This document shows, one piece after another, positions 33,286 through 42,205 of a stretch of DNA of 64,000 bases. A program made the position numbers and the translations under genes. Source of the stretch: Burkholderiales bacterium 67-32. GTDB taxonomy: Bacteria > Pseudomonadota > Gammaproteobacteria > Burkholderiales > Burkholderiaceae_B. Position 1 is the stretch's first letter. Each line of letters begins with the position of its first letter. The stretch covers positions 117,196 to 181,195 of the forward strand of contig MKUP01000033.1 in NCBI GenBank assembly GCA_001898625.1. The letters run 5' to 3'. The notes beneath the pieces were generated by a model that was not told where the DNA came from, ran no database searches, and worked only from the letters and a program-made list of their open reading frames with translations.

Positions 33286-34075
33286 AAATCAAGCCAACCC
33301 ATCGGGCACACAAAGCATAGAGCGGACCATCCTGGTCCTGAAGAAAGTGGCCGCACGCAACACGGCCGGCATCACGCTGGCCGAGGTGGCGCGCGAGACC
33401 GGACTCAAGTCGCCCACGGCCCATCGCATCCTGGCCTGCCTGGTCGAGCAGGGGCTGCTGATGCAGCGGGGAGCCAGACGCGAGTACTTCCTGGGCATGC
33501 TGGCCTATGAGCTGGGATTGGCGGCCAATTGCCACTTCAACCTGCGCGAACTGTGCGGCCCGGTGCTGAACCGGCTGGCGCGCGACACCGGCGACACCGT
33601 GTTCCTGACCACGCGCAGCGGCACCGACAGCGTGGTGATCGAACGCGCGGAAGGCAGTTATCCGGTCAAGGCCCTGACGCAGATGGTGGGCGAACGGCGC
33701 CCGCTGGGCAGCACGGCCGGCGGACTGGCCCTGCTGGCTGCCATGCCCGAGGCCGAGCGCGGCGACGTGATGCGCAGGAACCGGCACCGGCTGAACCGCT
33801 ACGGAAAACTATCCGAGACCGTGCTCGACCACATGGTCGAACGCGCCTGCCAGTTGGGCTACGCGCTGAACGACGGCGACATCCTGCCCGAGGTGACGGG
33901 CCTGGGCGTGGTCGTGCCGACGCTACTGGGCAGCCACTACGCGGCCATCAGCATCGTGGCGCTGAACCATCGGCTGCGGGGGGACAGGCGCGAGGAAGTG
34001 GTGGGCATGATGAACGCGGAAGCGGCGAAGCTCGGCGAGACGCTGGCCGATGCCGGCGCGGCGTTCTCGTCCTAG
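33281..34075 (+). CDS. IclR-family transcriptional regulator
   Basis: 264 residues. N-terminal winged HTH (SIERTILVLKKVAARN, GITLAEVARETGLKSPTAHRIL), then the IclR effector domain: DTGDTVFLTTRSGTDSVVIER, GERRPLGSTAGGLALLA, and a C-terminal VAVPT-like GLGVVVPTLLGSHYAAISI stretch. It probably represses the divergent FAD-oxidoreductase and Bug genes and itself through the paired palindromes. An upstream in-frame start (33230) was rejected because it lies inside the long repeat and the HTH aligns to 33281. Confidence 0.9.
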   Translation: MENQANPSGTQSIERTILVLKKVAARNTAGITLAEVARETGLKSPTAHRILACLVEQGLLMQRGARREYFLGMLAYELGLAANCHFNLRELCGPVLNRLARDTGDTVFLTTRSGTDSVVIERAEGSYPVKALTQMVGERRPLGSTAGGLALLAAMPEAERGDVMRRNRHRLNRYGKLSETVLDHMVERACQLGYALNDGDILPEVTGLGVVVPTLLGSHYAAISIVALNHRLRGDRREEVVGMMNAEAAKLGETLADAGAAFSS

Positions 34076-34150
34076 GCCCGGGACGCGATAGAGCGCCGGA
34101 CGCCGGTGGAGGATAATGGCCCCGACCTCCACCAACCGGTATCCGCGCCC

Positions 34151-34777
34151 ATGACCATCGAGCTCCATGCCTGGAACACGCCCAACGGCCGCAAGATCAG
34201 TGTGGCCCTGGAAGAAATGGAACTGCCCTACGAGGTGGTGCCCATCGACATCCGCAACGGGCAGCAGTTCGAGGCGTCCTTCCTGCGCATCAGCCCCAAC
34301 AACAAGATTCCCGCCATCGTCGACACCGACGGGCCCGGCGGCCAGCCGATCAGCGTGTTCGAATCCGGCGCCATCCTGTTCTACCTGGCGCGCAAGACCG
34401 GCAAGTTCCTGCCGGCCGACCTGCGCGCGCAGACCACGGTCATGGAATGGCTGATGTGGCAGATGGGCGGCTTCGGCCCCATCCCCGGGCAGGTCCATCA
34501 CTTCCGCGCAGTGGCCGACGAGACCGACCGCCGCTACGGCCTGCAGCGGTTCAGCCTCGAAACGCACCGCCTGTACGGCGTGCTGGACGCCCGCCTGGCC
34601 TCGGCCGACTACGTGGCGGGCGAATTGTCCATCGCCGACTTCGCCATCCTGGGCTGGGCCTGGCGGCACGAGCGCCATCAGGTCGACCTGGCCACTTATC
34701 CGAACGTCGCGCGCTGGTATGCGGCGTTGATGGAACGGCCCGCCGTGCAGCGCGGCTTCGCCAGGAAGCTGGACTGA
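34151..34777 (+). CDS. Glutathione S-transferase, YfcG/YghU (Nu-class) type
   Basis: 208 residues. Thioredoxin-like N-domain with TPNGRKISVALEEMELPYE (Thr10-Pro-Asn instead of a catalytic Tyr/Ser/Cys), NNKIPAIVD with the cis-proline, and FESGAILFYLA for the glutathione gamma-glutamyl group; helical C-domain with ELSIADFAILGW. YfcG-type proteins are disulfide reductases using glutathione. The ATG at 34151 begins the first beta strand. It stands alone between IclR and a convergent SDR gene, with no operon partner. Confidence 0.9.
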   Translation: MTIELHAWNTPNGRKISVALEEMELPYEVVPIDIRNGQQFEASFLRISPNNKIPAIVDTDGPGGQPISVFESGAILFYLARKTGKFLPADLRAQTTVMEWLMWQMGGFGPIPGQVHHFRAVADETDRRYGLQRFSLETHRLYGVLDARLASADYVAGELSIADFAILGWAWRHERHQVDLATYPNVARWYAALMERPAVQRGFARKLD

Positions 34778-34786
34778 CACGGCCCG

Positions 34787-35554
34787 CTACACCGCCAGGC
34801 GCCCTCCGGCATCCAGTTGCACCAATTCGCCGGTCAGCGCGGCCGGCCCGTGCACCAGCCACCAGACCGCCTCGGCGATCTCGTCCGGCGTCTGCACCGA
34901 CTTGAGCGGGTTCTTGGCGATCAGCGCGGCGCGCACGGTTTCGTAGCGTTCGCGCCCCATCCCGTTGATCAGCCAGTCGCCCTCGATGAAACCGGGCAAC
35001 AGCGCGTTGACGCGGACCTCGGGCGCCAGCACGCGCGCGAACGAGAATGTCATGGCGTTCAACGCGCTCTTGGACGCGGCGTAGGCCATGCTCGAACCCG
35101 TGCCCCGCAGTCCGCCGACCGAGGACATGTTGACCACCGAGGCATTGCCGGTCCGCCGCAGCAACGCGGCCATGGCCCGGGTGACGACGTAGACGCCCGA
35201 GACATTGATGGCGAACACACGCTGGAAGTCGTCGAACGACAGGCCGTCCAGGTTCTTGTGGTCGTTGAAGGTGGTCACGGCCGCATTGTTGACCAGCGCG
35301 TCCAGGCGCCCCCAGCGCTGCTCGATGTCGCGCGCCATGGCGCGGCAGGCATCGTCGCTGGTCACGTCGGCGCGGGCCACCAGCACGTCGGCCGCGCCCA
35401 GCGCCCGGCACTCGGCCGCCACCTCCTGCGCCGCCGCCTCGTCGCGCGAGTAGTTGACGACGACGCGCCAGCCCTGTTTCGCGAAGAACTTGATGGTGGC
35501 CGACCCCGCGCCGTTCCGGCCGGTCGCGCCGGTCACCAGGCAGACTTGCTCCAT
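34787..35554 (-). CDS. SDR-family NAD(P)-dependent oxidoreductase
   Basis: 255 residues. TGATGRNGAGSATIKFF binds cofactor, NNAAVT follows, and SSVGGLRGTGSSMAYAASKSAL gives the Ser-Tyr-Lys active site. C-terminal GELVQLDAGGR is standard FabG-like. ATG at 35554 is preferred over one 5 codons upstream because AGGGG is well spaced ahead of it. Last gene of a minus-strand acyl-CoA cluster, 11 bases after the synthetase. Probably oxidises a hydroxyacyl-CoA or hydroxy acid intermediate; specificity not visible. Confidence 0.88.
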   Translation of the reverse strand: MEQVCLVTGATGRNGAGSATIKFFAKQGWRVVVNYSRDEAAAQEVAAECRALGAADVLVARADVTSDDACRAMARDIEQRWGRLDALVNNAAVTTFNDHKNLDGLSFDDFQRVFAINVSGVYVVTRAMAALLRRTGNASVVNMSSVGGLRGTGSSMAYAASKSALNAMTFSFARVLAPEVRVNALLPGFIEGDWLINGMGRERYETVRAALIAKNPLKSVQTPDEIAEAVWWLVHGPAALTGELVQLDAGGRLAV

Positions 35555-35565
35555 GCTTTCCCCTT

Positions 35566-37137
35566 TCATGTCCAGTAAGGCTGGCGCAGTTCGCGCTTGA
35601 GCAGCTTGCCCAGCGCCGAGCGCGGCAGCTCGCCGCGATATTCCACGGCGGCCAGCCGTTGCGTCCGCCCCACCTGGCCGTTCACCCACGCGCGCAGCGC
35701 CTCCGGATCCAGCGCGCTGCCCGGCTTGAGCACGACCAGCGCCAGCGGCGTCTCGCCCCATTGCTCGCTGGGAATGCCGATGACGGCCACGTCGGCCACC
35801 TCGGGATGGGCCGCGGCCACCGCCTCCAGGTCGGTCGCGTAGATGTTGAATCCGCCGGAGATGATCAGGTCCTTCTTGCGGTCGAGCAGGATCAGGAAAC
35901 CTTCCTCGTCGAAGCGGCCGATGTCGCCGCTACGATGAAAGGCGATGCCCGTTTCGTCGCGCCAGTAGAAGGCCTCGGTGGCCTGCGGCTGCTTGTAGTA
36001 GCCGGCCATCATGTACGGCGACCAGCCGACGATCTCGCCGACCTCGCCCTGCGCGAGCACCCGCCCGTCGTCGCCGACGATGCGCATGTCGTGGTCCGGC
36101 GCCGGACGGCCGACCGTGCCGAGCTTGTCCGGGAATTCGTGGGCATCTAGCACGCAGCTGCATCCGCCCTCGGTCATACCGTAGATCTCGCGCAGCCCGC
36201 CCGGCCACTGCGCCAGGATCTGCGACTTGAGCCGGGCGTCGAGCGGCGCCCCGGTGCATTGCTTGAGCACGAAGGACGACAGATCGGTACGCGCGAAATC
36301 GCCGTGCGCGAGCAGGCGCTGATACTGCACGGGCACCAGCATGGTATGGCTGACCCGATGCGCGGCGCACAGCCGCAGGTATTCGGCGGCGTCGAACTTG
36401 CGCATCAACACCGTCAGCCCGCCGTTGGCCACGGTAGCCAGCATGGGCTGCAGCGTGGTGTTCGAATACAGCGGGGTCGACAGCAGCATGACGCTGTCCG
36501 GCCCCAGCCCGAAGCTGCGGCGGTTGGCCTGCCGCGACCGCATGCCGTGGTGATGCAGGATGCCCTTGGGCTTGCCGGTGGTGCCCGAGCTGTAGATCAG
36601 GTTGAAGGCCTGGTCGGCCCGGTAATCGACGGCGGGCGGCTGGCCGCCCTGCGCCAGCCAGTCGTCCCAACCCAGCCAGCCGGGCGCCTGGAAGTCCAGG
36701 GCGACGAGGCGCCGCGGAAGCGCGGCCATCAACTCCGCCTCGACGGTCTTCAAGGTCTCTCGGGCATCGGCATCGGCCAGCAGCACCGTGGCGTCCGAAT
36801 CGCCCAGCATGCCCATCAGGGTCGCCGCGGTCGCCGACGTGGCCAGCGGTACCACGCAGGCGCCTGCCCGCACCACACCGAAGAAGGCCTGGATCGCGCG
36901 CAGGCCCGGCGAAGCCAGCAGGGCGACCTTGCCGCCGGGTCCGACATCCATGGCCGCGCACGCGGCCGCGACGCGGTCCGTCTCGCTGGCCAGTCCGGCC
37001 CAGTCGATCGCGTCGCCGCCGCAACGAAAGGCGGGCGCGCCGGGCCGCGCGCTCGCGTGGCGGGCGATCAAGGCAGGAAAATCGACGAAGGGCTGCTGCG
37101 CTTGCCGCGCCAGGATATCGTGCACGTTCTGGGTCAT
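35566..37137 (-). CDS. AMP-forming acyl-CoA synthetase
   Basis: 523 residues of the ANL superfamily: phosphate loop YSSGTTGKPKGILHHHGM, IYGMTEGG, GYYKQPQATEAFYW, DRKKDLIISGGFNIYATDLE and the C-terminal lysine in ALGKLLKREL. It activates a carboxylic acid as CoA thioester. An ATG at 37155 is in frame, but 37137 avoids overlap with the MaoC gene and follows a GAG-rich stretch. Genes on either side (MaoC, SDR) are consistent with subsequent beta-oxidation-like steps. Confidence 0.9.
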   Translation of the reverse strand: MTQNVHDILARQAQQPFVDFPALIARHASARPGAPAFRCGGDAIDWAGLASETDRVAAACAAMDVGPGGKVALLASPGLRAIQAFFGVVRAGACVVPLATSATAATLMGMLGDSDATVLLADADARETLKTVEAELMAALPRRLVALDFQAPGWLGWDDWLAQGGQPPAVDYRADQAFNLIYSSGTTGKPKGILHHHGMRSRQANRRSFGLGPDSVMLLSTPLYSNTTLQPMLATVANGGLTVLMRKFDAAEYLRLCAAHRVSHTMLVPVQYQRLLAHGDFARTDLSSFVLKQCTGAPLDARLKSQILAQWPGGLREIYGMTEGGCSCVLDAHEFPDKLGTVGRPAPDHDMRIVGDDGRVLAQGEVGEIVGWSPYMMAGYYKQPQATEAFYWRDETGIAFHRSGDIGRFDEEGFLILLDRKKDLIISGGFNIYATDLEAVAAAHPEVADVAVIGIPSEQWGETPLALVVLKPGSALDPEALRAWVNGQVGRTQRLAAVEYRGELPRSALGKLLKRELRQPYWT

Positions 37138-37144
37138 GGCGGCG

Positions 37145-37618
37145 TCACTCGTCATAGACCAGCATCAGGAACTCGGCGACCAGCGCCGGGCGTTCCTTGC
37201 CTTCGATCTCTATGGTGCAGTCCGACACCACCCGCGTGGCGCCCTCCTGGCCGCCGCCTTCGCCGCGCTCGACCGCCTTGATGCGCTGGCGCAGGCGGAT
37301 GCGGTCGCCGACCTGGACCGGATTGACGAAGCGGATCCTGTTGGTGCCGTAGTTCAGCCCGCGGCCCCGGTGCGTGATCGCATAGACCGAGCGGACCAGA
37401 TAGGGGATGAGGGACAAGGTCATGAAACCGTGCGCGATAGTCTTGCCATCCGGCATCTCGCGCCGCGCGCGTTCCACGTCCACGTGCAGCCAATGATCGT
37501 CGCCCGAGATCCGGGCAAAATCGTCGATGCGCGACTGATCGATGGCCAGCCAGTCGCTGACCCCTATTTCCTTGCCTATCCACGCCTTCAGATCGGCGGG
37601 ACGGTCGAGAACCACCAT
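37145..37618 (-). CDS. MaoC-like (R)-specific enoyl-CoA hydratase
   Basis: 157 residues, hot-dog fold. Hydratase-2 active site ISGDDHWLHVD with Asp40 and His45, IAHGFMTLSL, and NYGTNRIRFVNPVQVGDRIR. It hydrates trans-2-enoyl-CoA to the (R)-3-hydroxy form. ATG at 37618 follows AAGGGAG; an upstream Met 7 codons away was rejected. Very similar in layout to the MaoC gene at 49.7 kb, indicating two parallel CoA pathways in this window. Confidence 0.88.
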   Translation of the reverse strand: MVVLDRPADLKAWIGKEIGVSDWLAIDQSRIDDFARISGDDHWLHVDVERARREMPDGKTIAHGFMTLSLIPYLVRSVYAITHRGRGLNYGTNRIRFVNPVQVGDRIRLRQRIKAVERGEGGGQEGATRVVSDCTIEIEGKERPALVAEFLMLVYDE

Positions 37619-37640
37619 GACGACTCCCTTGAAAAACAAG

Positions 37641-38138
37641 CTAGGCCGGCGCGCGCGCCGGCACCCTGCCGAGCGACACCAGCGACATCACGGCATCCCC
37701 GTCCTGGTTGCGCACGGTGACACGCGTGCGGATCATGCCCATTCCCGGCCGCGACTTCGACCGCACGGTCTCGATCACTTCGCGCTCGACCACCAGCGCA
37801 TCGCCGGCCTTCACCGGCTTCGTCCACCGCAACTCGTCCAGGCCCATGCCCACCATGGGCGTCTTGCCATAGCCCCCCGCCTGCAGGAAGACGCGCATCG
37901 ACAGCGCGGCGATCTGCCAGCCGCTGGCGATCAGCGTGCCGAAAGGGCCGGCCCGCGCCGCTTCCGGGTCCAGGTGCATGGGCTGGGGATCGTTGGCGCG
38001 GGCGAACGCGATGATCTCTTCCTCGGTGACTACCGTGGGCTCGCTGGTCCAGCGCTCTCCCACCTGGAAATCCTCGAAACAGCGGGCTTCCCCGCCGTTC
38101 GCGGCGGACGGGGAGGCATGCATTGCAACAGTCGTCAT
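37641..38138 (-). CDS. MaoC-like dehydratase
   Basis: 165 residues, a second hot-dog hydratase in tandem: FEDFQVGERWTSEPTVVTEEEIIAFARANDPQPMHLDPEAA with Asp50/His55, SGWQIAALSMR and MGLDELRWTKPVKAGDAL. It belongs to a different MaoC subgroup from its neighbour (longer overhang, PQPMH motif). Two MaoC genes together often give a heterodimer acting on bulky acyl-CoAs; here they are 22 bases apart. Starts 3 bases past the aldehyde dehydrogenase stop. Confidence 0.86.
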   Translation of the reverse strand: MTTVAMHASPSAANGGEARCFEDFQVGERWTSEPTVVTEEEIIAFARANDPQPMHLDPEAARAGPFGTLIASGWQIAALSMRVFLQAGGYGKTPMVGMGLDELRWTKPVKAGDALVVEREVIETVRSKSRPGMGMIRTRVTVRNQDGDAVMSLVSLGRVPARAPA

Positions 38139-38141
38139 GTA

Positions 38142-39572
38142 TCAGTTTCCGTAGCCGAGTATGGCCTTCACCTCGAGATACTCCTCGAATCCGAAGACCC
38201 CGAATTCGCGTCCGTTGCCGGACTGCTTGTAGCCGCCGAAGGGCAGGCTGCGATCGAACGGCGCGCCGTTCAGATAGACACGGCCGGCGCGTATCGCATT
38301 GGCCACGCGCCGTGCCCGCTCCAGATCCGGCGACTGCACGAACCCCGCCAGCCCGAACGGCGTGTCATTGGCGATGGCGATGGCCTCGTCCTCGGTGTCG
38401 TAGCTCATGATGGACAGCACCGGGCCGAAGATTTCCTCGCGCGCGATCCGCATGCCGGGCGTGACGTCGCCGAACACCGTCGGCAGCACGTAGTAGCCCC
38501 GTTCGAGGCCGGGTGGGCGGCCGGTGCCGCCGGCGACCAGCGTGGCGCCTTCGTCCAGGCCCGACCGGATCAATTGCTGGACCTTGTCGAACTGCGCCTG
38601 GCTGACCAGCGGCCCCATCGTGCAAGCCGGGTCCATCGGGTCGCCCAGGCGTATCGCCTCCACCGCCTCGCGCGCCGCCGCGAACACCTCGTCGCGGTGG
38701 TCGCGCGGAACCAGCATGCGGGTGGGCGACTGGCAGTTCTGGCCGGCGTTCGTGTTGCACGCGTGCACGCCCGCGATCACCGCTGCCCGGATGTCGGCGT
38801 CGGGCAGGATGATGTTGGCGGACTTGCCGCCCAGCTCCTGCGCCACGCGCTTGACGGTGTCGGCCGCCAGCTTGGCCACCTTCACGCCCGCGCCCGTGGA
38901 GCCGGTGAACGACACCATGTCGACCTCGGGATGCCCGGCGATCGCCTCGCCCACGGTCGGCCCGTCGCCGTTGACCAGGTTGAAGACGCCGGGCGGCAGC
39001 CCGGCCTCGTGCACGATCCGGGCGAACAGCAGCGAACTGAGCGGCGCGATCTCGCTGGGCTTGAGGACGACCGTGCAACCGGTCGCCAACGCCGGCGCCA
39101 CCTTCGAGGCCACCTGGTTGAGCGGCCAGTTCCAGGGCGTGATCAACCCGCACACGCCGATGGGCTCGCGCCGCACGATGCCGCTGCCCATGCGTTCCTC
39201 GAACGGATAGCCGGCCAGCACGCGCAGTGCCTCCTCGAAGTGGAACAGCGCGACGGTGGCCTGGCGCTCGGTCGAGAACGTGATGGGCGCACCCATCTCC
39301 AGCGTCATCGCCCGCGCCAGTTCCGGCAGCCGCGCGCGAAAACCCGCGACGATCCGCTCCAGCCAGCCCAGGCGCGCCTCCACGCTGGTCGCGGCATAGG
39401 CGGGGAATGCCCGGCGGGCGGCGCGCACGGCCCGGTCCACGTCCCGCGCCGAGCCCAGGCTGATGCGCGCGAAGCTTTCCTCGGTGGCCGGATTGATGAC
39501 CTCCAGGCTGTTCGGCGCCAGCGGATCCACCCAGGCACCGTCTATATAGAACTTCAACGCCTCCATGGTCAT
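38142..39572 (-). CDS. NAD(P)+-dependent aldehyde dehydrogenase
   Basis: 476 residues. Asn147 in PWNWP, general base Glu246 in QELGGKS, nucleophile Cys280 in AGQNCQSPTR and the distal EEIFGPVLSI complete the active site; SFTGSTGAG binds the cofactor. It oxidises an aldehyde to the acid. Start at 39572 overlaps the upstream Bug stop codon by 4 bases (ATGA), implying coupled translation. The likely substrate is an aldehyde released by the HpcH-type aldolase or the ThDP enzyme upstream in the operon (inference). Confidence 0.9.
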   Translation of the reverse strand: MTMEALKFYIDGAWVDPLAPNSLEVINPATEESFARISLGSARDVDRAVRAARRAFPAYAATSVEARLGWLERIVAGFRARLPELARAMTLEMGAPITFSTERQATVALFHFEEALRVLAGYPFEERMGSGIVRREPIGVCGLITPWNWPLNQVASKVAPALATGCTVVLKPSEIAPLSSLLFARIVHEAGLPPGVFNLVNGDGPTVGEAIAGHPEVDMVSFTGSTGAGVKVAKLAADTVKRVAQELGGKSANIILPDADIRAAVIAGVHACNTNAGQNCQSPTRMLVPRDHRDEVFAAAREAVEAIRLGDPMDPACTMGPLVSQAQFDKVQQLIRSGLDEGATLVAGGTGRPPGLERGYYVLPTVFGDVTPGMRIAREEIFGPVLSIMSYDTEDEAIAIANDTPFGLAGFVQSPDLERARRVANAIRAGRVYLNGAPFDRSLPFGGYKQSGNGREFGVFGFEEYLEVKAILGYGN

Positions 39573-40552
39573 TCGATCGAGATCCGCGCGGACTTGACGA
39601 CTTCCTGCCACTTCGTCGCCTCGTTCCTCATCAGCTCGCGCAATTGCTCGGGCGTGCCCGACAGCGGCACCATGCCCAGCGAGTTCAGCTTGGCCTTGCC
39701 TTCCTGCGACGCCGTGTACTTGTTGATCTCCGCATTGAGCGACGCAACGACCGACTTCGGCAGGCCGGCGGGTCCCACCATGGCGCTCCACACCGTGGCT
39801 TCCAGCTTGACGCCCTGTTCGCTGGCCGTCGGCACGTCGGGCAGGCCCGGGAACCGGGTCTTGGACATCACCGCCAGCGCCCTGAGCTTGTTGGCCTGGA
39901 TATTGGGGATCAGCGACGTCACCGGCGCCACGACCGCCGCGACCGAGCCGCTCATCGCATCCACCATCGCCGGCGAATCGCCCTTGTACGGAACGGGCTG
40001 GAGCTTGGCGCCGGTCTGGATGCCGAGATATTCGGTGGCGAGGTGGCCGATGGTGCCGTTGCCCGGATTGGAGACCGTCACCGCGTTGGCGGACGACTTG
40101 CTCAAGGCGACGAACTCGGCCAGCGTATTCGCCTTCACCGACGGGTTGACCGCGATCACGACCGGGATTTCACCGACCAATGCGATCGGCGTCAGGTCCT
40201 TCTCGGCGTCGAAGGGCATGGGGTGGTAGAGCGACTTGTTGTTGGCCAGCGGGCCGGACGTTCCGATGCCGAGGGTATAGCCGTCCGGCGCGGACTTCGC
40301 CACCGCGTCAACGCCGATGTTGCCGCCGGCGCCCGCGCGGTTCTCGGCCACGAACTGCTGGCCGTAGTGCGCGCTCAGGCTCTGTGCCACCTGCCGTCCG
40401 ACCAGGTCGGAACTGCCGCCGGCGGCGAATGGCATGATCACGCGGACGGGTTTGCTGGGCCAAGGTCCGTCCGCCTGCGCGGCGGCGCCCTGCAGGGCAA
40501 GTATCAGCGCGGCCAGTGCGGCGCATGCGCGAGGGGATGCGTAGGGCTTCAT
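39569..40552 (-). CDS. Bug/TctC-family periplasmic solute receptor
   Basis: 327 residues with a Sec signal ending AAAQA (about 22-26), then RVIMPFAAGGSSDLVGR, AENRAGAGGNIG, KSAPDGYTLG and a terminal NEATKWQ helix. ATG at 40552 is preceded by GGAG at 7 bases; a Met 4 codons further up is less favourable. Coupled to the aldehyde dehydrogenase gene by an ATGA overlap, so receptor and catabolic enzymes are co-translated. Confidence 0.92.
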   Translation of the reverse strand: MKPYASPRACAALAALILALQGAAAQADGPWPSKPVRVIMPFAAGGSSDLVGRQVAQSLSAHYGQQFVAENRAGAGGNIGVDAVAKSAPDGYTLGIGTSGPLANNKSLYHPMPFDAEKDLTPIALVGEIPVVIAVNPSVKANTLAEFVALSKSSANAVTVSNPGNGTIGHLATEYLGIQTGAKLQPVPYKGDSPAMVDAMSGSVAAVVAPVTSLIPNIQANKLRALAVMSKTRFPGLPDVPTASEQGVKLEATVWSAMVGPAGLPKSVVASLNAEINKYTASQEGKAKLNSLGMVPLSGTPEQLRELMRNEATKWQEVVKSARISIE

Positions 40553-40587
40553 CGTTGTCTCCATGTGCTGTGTCCAGCATGTCGAGA

Positions 40588-40616
40588 AGCCCGCGGGAAG
40601 CGGGCTCCGCTTTTTT
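40588..40616 (+). terminator. Rho-independent terminator-like hairpin, plus-strand orientation
   Basis: AGCCCGC (40588-40594), loop GGGAA, GCGGGCT (40600-40606), then CCGC and TTTTTT (40611-40616). The T-run follows the stem on the plus strand, so it would stop rightward transcription. Both flanking genes are read leftward, so it does not serve them; it may block antisense transcription or be a relic. On the minus strand no U-run follows the stem. Confidence 0.5.
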
Positions 40617-40696
40617 CGATGAAGGATGCACCCCGGCGTCATTCGCCATCAAGGCGAGTTTTGGGAGTTTTCGACCAGTGAAAAGTTTGAGCGGGC

Positions 40697-41368
40697 TCAG
40701 TTTTCCAGCGGCCCGTGCAAAGCCGTGTACTCCCCGGTCGCTTCCTTGAAAGCGCGGGAAAACGATAGCCCTTCCCGGACCAGCCGGCCCGCGATCCGGT
40801 CCCGGCCGGCAATCCAGTCGGCCATGGCCGCGACCCGGTCGAGTCGATGCGCCGGCACACAGGCGATTCCACTCGCATCGCCGACGAGAACGTCCATGGG
40901 CTCGACGGAAACCCCGTCGATGACGATCGGGCCGTTGATCCGTTCGATACGGACCCGGGTGCGGCCGGTAACAGCCAAGCCATGGCGGACGTGGATGGGA
41001 ATGCCGGCCTCTCCCAGCTCATCCACATCGCGCATGCCACCGTCGACCACCCAGGCGGCGACGCCGCGCCGTGCGCTGGCCATCGCGGCGATGCCGCCCG
41101 CAAGCGAAACGCGGGCGCCGCCCGCGTCGATCGCGATCACCTGCCCCGCGCCGGCGTGGTCGGCGTATTGCGCGATGTCGAAATCGCCCGGATCATAGGT
41201 CCCGAGCGGCCCCGTCGAGGCCTGCACGGTGAAGGCCGGACCCGCGAACGTGCCGCCGGGACGAATGGCGGGCAGCCCGGTAATGGTGCCGGCGACGCCC
41301 AGCATGTCCAGCACCGCGCACACGGTGCTGGCGCCGGCGGACCGGAGCCGTTCATGGATGTCGTGCAT
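40697..41368 (-). CDS. RraA-like / 4-hydroxy-4-methyl-2-oxoglutarate aldolase family protein
   Basis: 223 residues of the RraA/HMG-aldolase superfamily. Seen: a first helix, VQASTGPLGTYDPGDFDIAQYADHAGAGQVIAIDAGG with the substrate loop, and WVVDGGMRDVDEL containing the Arg113-Asp114 pair that in HMG/CHA aldolases binds pyruvate enolate and metal. Those enzymes split 4-hydroxy-4-carboxymethyl-2-oxoglutarate-like acids or decarboxylate oxaloacetate; other members only bind RNase E. ATG at 41368 (GAGGAG upstream) is preferred to 41389. It follows the HpcH aldolase gene by 27 bases. Confidence 0.82.
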   Translation of the reverse strand: MHDIHERLRSAGASTVCAVLDMLGVAGTITGLPAIRPGGTFAGPAFTVQASTGPLGTYDPGDFDIAQYADHAGAGQVIAIDAGGARVSLAGGIAAMASARRGVAAWVVDGGMRDVDELGEAGIPIHVRHGLAVTGRTRVRIERINGPIVIDGVSVEPMDVLVGDASGIACVPAHRLDRVAAMADWIAGRDRIAGRLVREGLSFSRAFKEATGEYTALHGPLEN

Positions 41369-41395
41369 GGCGTTCTTCTCCTCGGCCATGGCCGT

Positions 41396-42187
41396 TCAAC
41401 CCTGAAGTTCCAGCGACGCGCGCACCTTGGCGGTCTGCGCGCGGGCGGCGCCCAGCAGATAGCCGAGGTCGCTGCCGACCACGAAGAAGCGGGCCTGTTC
41501 CTCGGTGACGTAGCGCCGGATGAACTCCGGCTCGTAGCACCCGCCCACGCCCAGCACCTTGCCGTGGATCGCGCAGGCGCGCGAGACCTGCGCGATGGCC
41601 TGGGCGACGGCCGGCGCGCCCACCTCGCCCGGAATACCCATCTCGGCGGACAGGTCCTGGGTGCCCACGTGAAGAATGTCTATGCCCGGCACGGCGGCGA
41701 TTTCCTCGCATCGCTCGATGGCCTGGGGCGTCTCCAGCATGACGGCGATCAGCGTCTCGCGGTTCACGAAATCCATCAGCTCGCGAGGATCGTGGCTGGC
41801 GAACTCCACATGGGGCAGGCCGTAGGCCATGGAGCGGTGGCCGGCCGGCGCATAGCGGCAGATGTCGACGATGTGCCGCGCCTCGTCGGCGTTCTCCACG
41901 TGGGGAAAGACCAGGCCCTGCGCGCCGCTGTCCAGCGCATGGATGGCGTGGACACGCTCCAGGTTGGGCGTGCGTACGATGGGCGCGATGCCCGAGCCCA
42001 GGGCGGCCTGGCAGATCTGGCTCACGACGTCGGCCGGCACGGGCGTGTGTTCCGTGTCGATGAACAGGAAATCGTAGCCCGCCGTCTTCATGATACGTGC
42101 GATGTCCACGGTGCGGGCCTGGCGGACCGCGACACCCAGGACGGTCTGCGAGGCGGCGAGTTTCTTGACGAGAGGATTGGGAATCAT
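41396..42187 (-). CDS. HpcH/HpaI-family aldolase
   Basis: 263 residues, a class II aldolase: IDTEHTPVPADVV with Glu46-His47, GLVFPHVENADEARHIVDICRYAP, VMLETPQAIERCEEI with the metal Glu, and HVGTQDLSAEMG with its Asp. It should cleave or form a 4-hydroxy-2-oxo (or related) acid with pyruvate or a short keto acid. It differs clearly from the HpaI-type gene at 2.1 kb (IGPADLA there, VGTQDLSAEM here). Between RraA-like and ThDP-enzyme genes; three C-C bond enzymes in a row point to a branched keto-acid pathway. Confidence 0.88.
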   Translation of the reverse strand: MIPNPLVKKLAASQTVLGVAVRQARTVDIARIMKTAGYDFLFIDTEHTPVPADVVSQICQAALGSGIAPIVRTPNLERVHAIHALDSGAQGLVFPHVENADEARHIVDICRYAPAGHRSMAYGLPHVEFASHDPRELMDFVNRETLIAVMLETPQAIERCEEIAAVPGIDILHVGTQDLSAEMGIPGEVGAPAVAQAIAQVSRACAIHGKVLGVGGCYEPEFIRRYVTEEQARFFVVGSDLGYLLGAARAQTAKVRASLELQG

Positions 42188-42205
42188 GCTGGCGCTCTTG
42201 GAATC

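Noticed and set aside
37542..40229. An 895-codon plus-strand frame
   Set aside because: Entirely antisense to the MaoC, aldehyde dehydrogenase and Bug genes, with His/Arg/Asp-rich composition and no family features.
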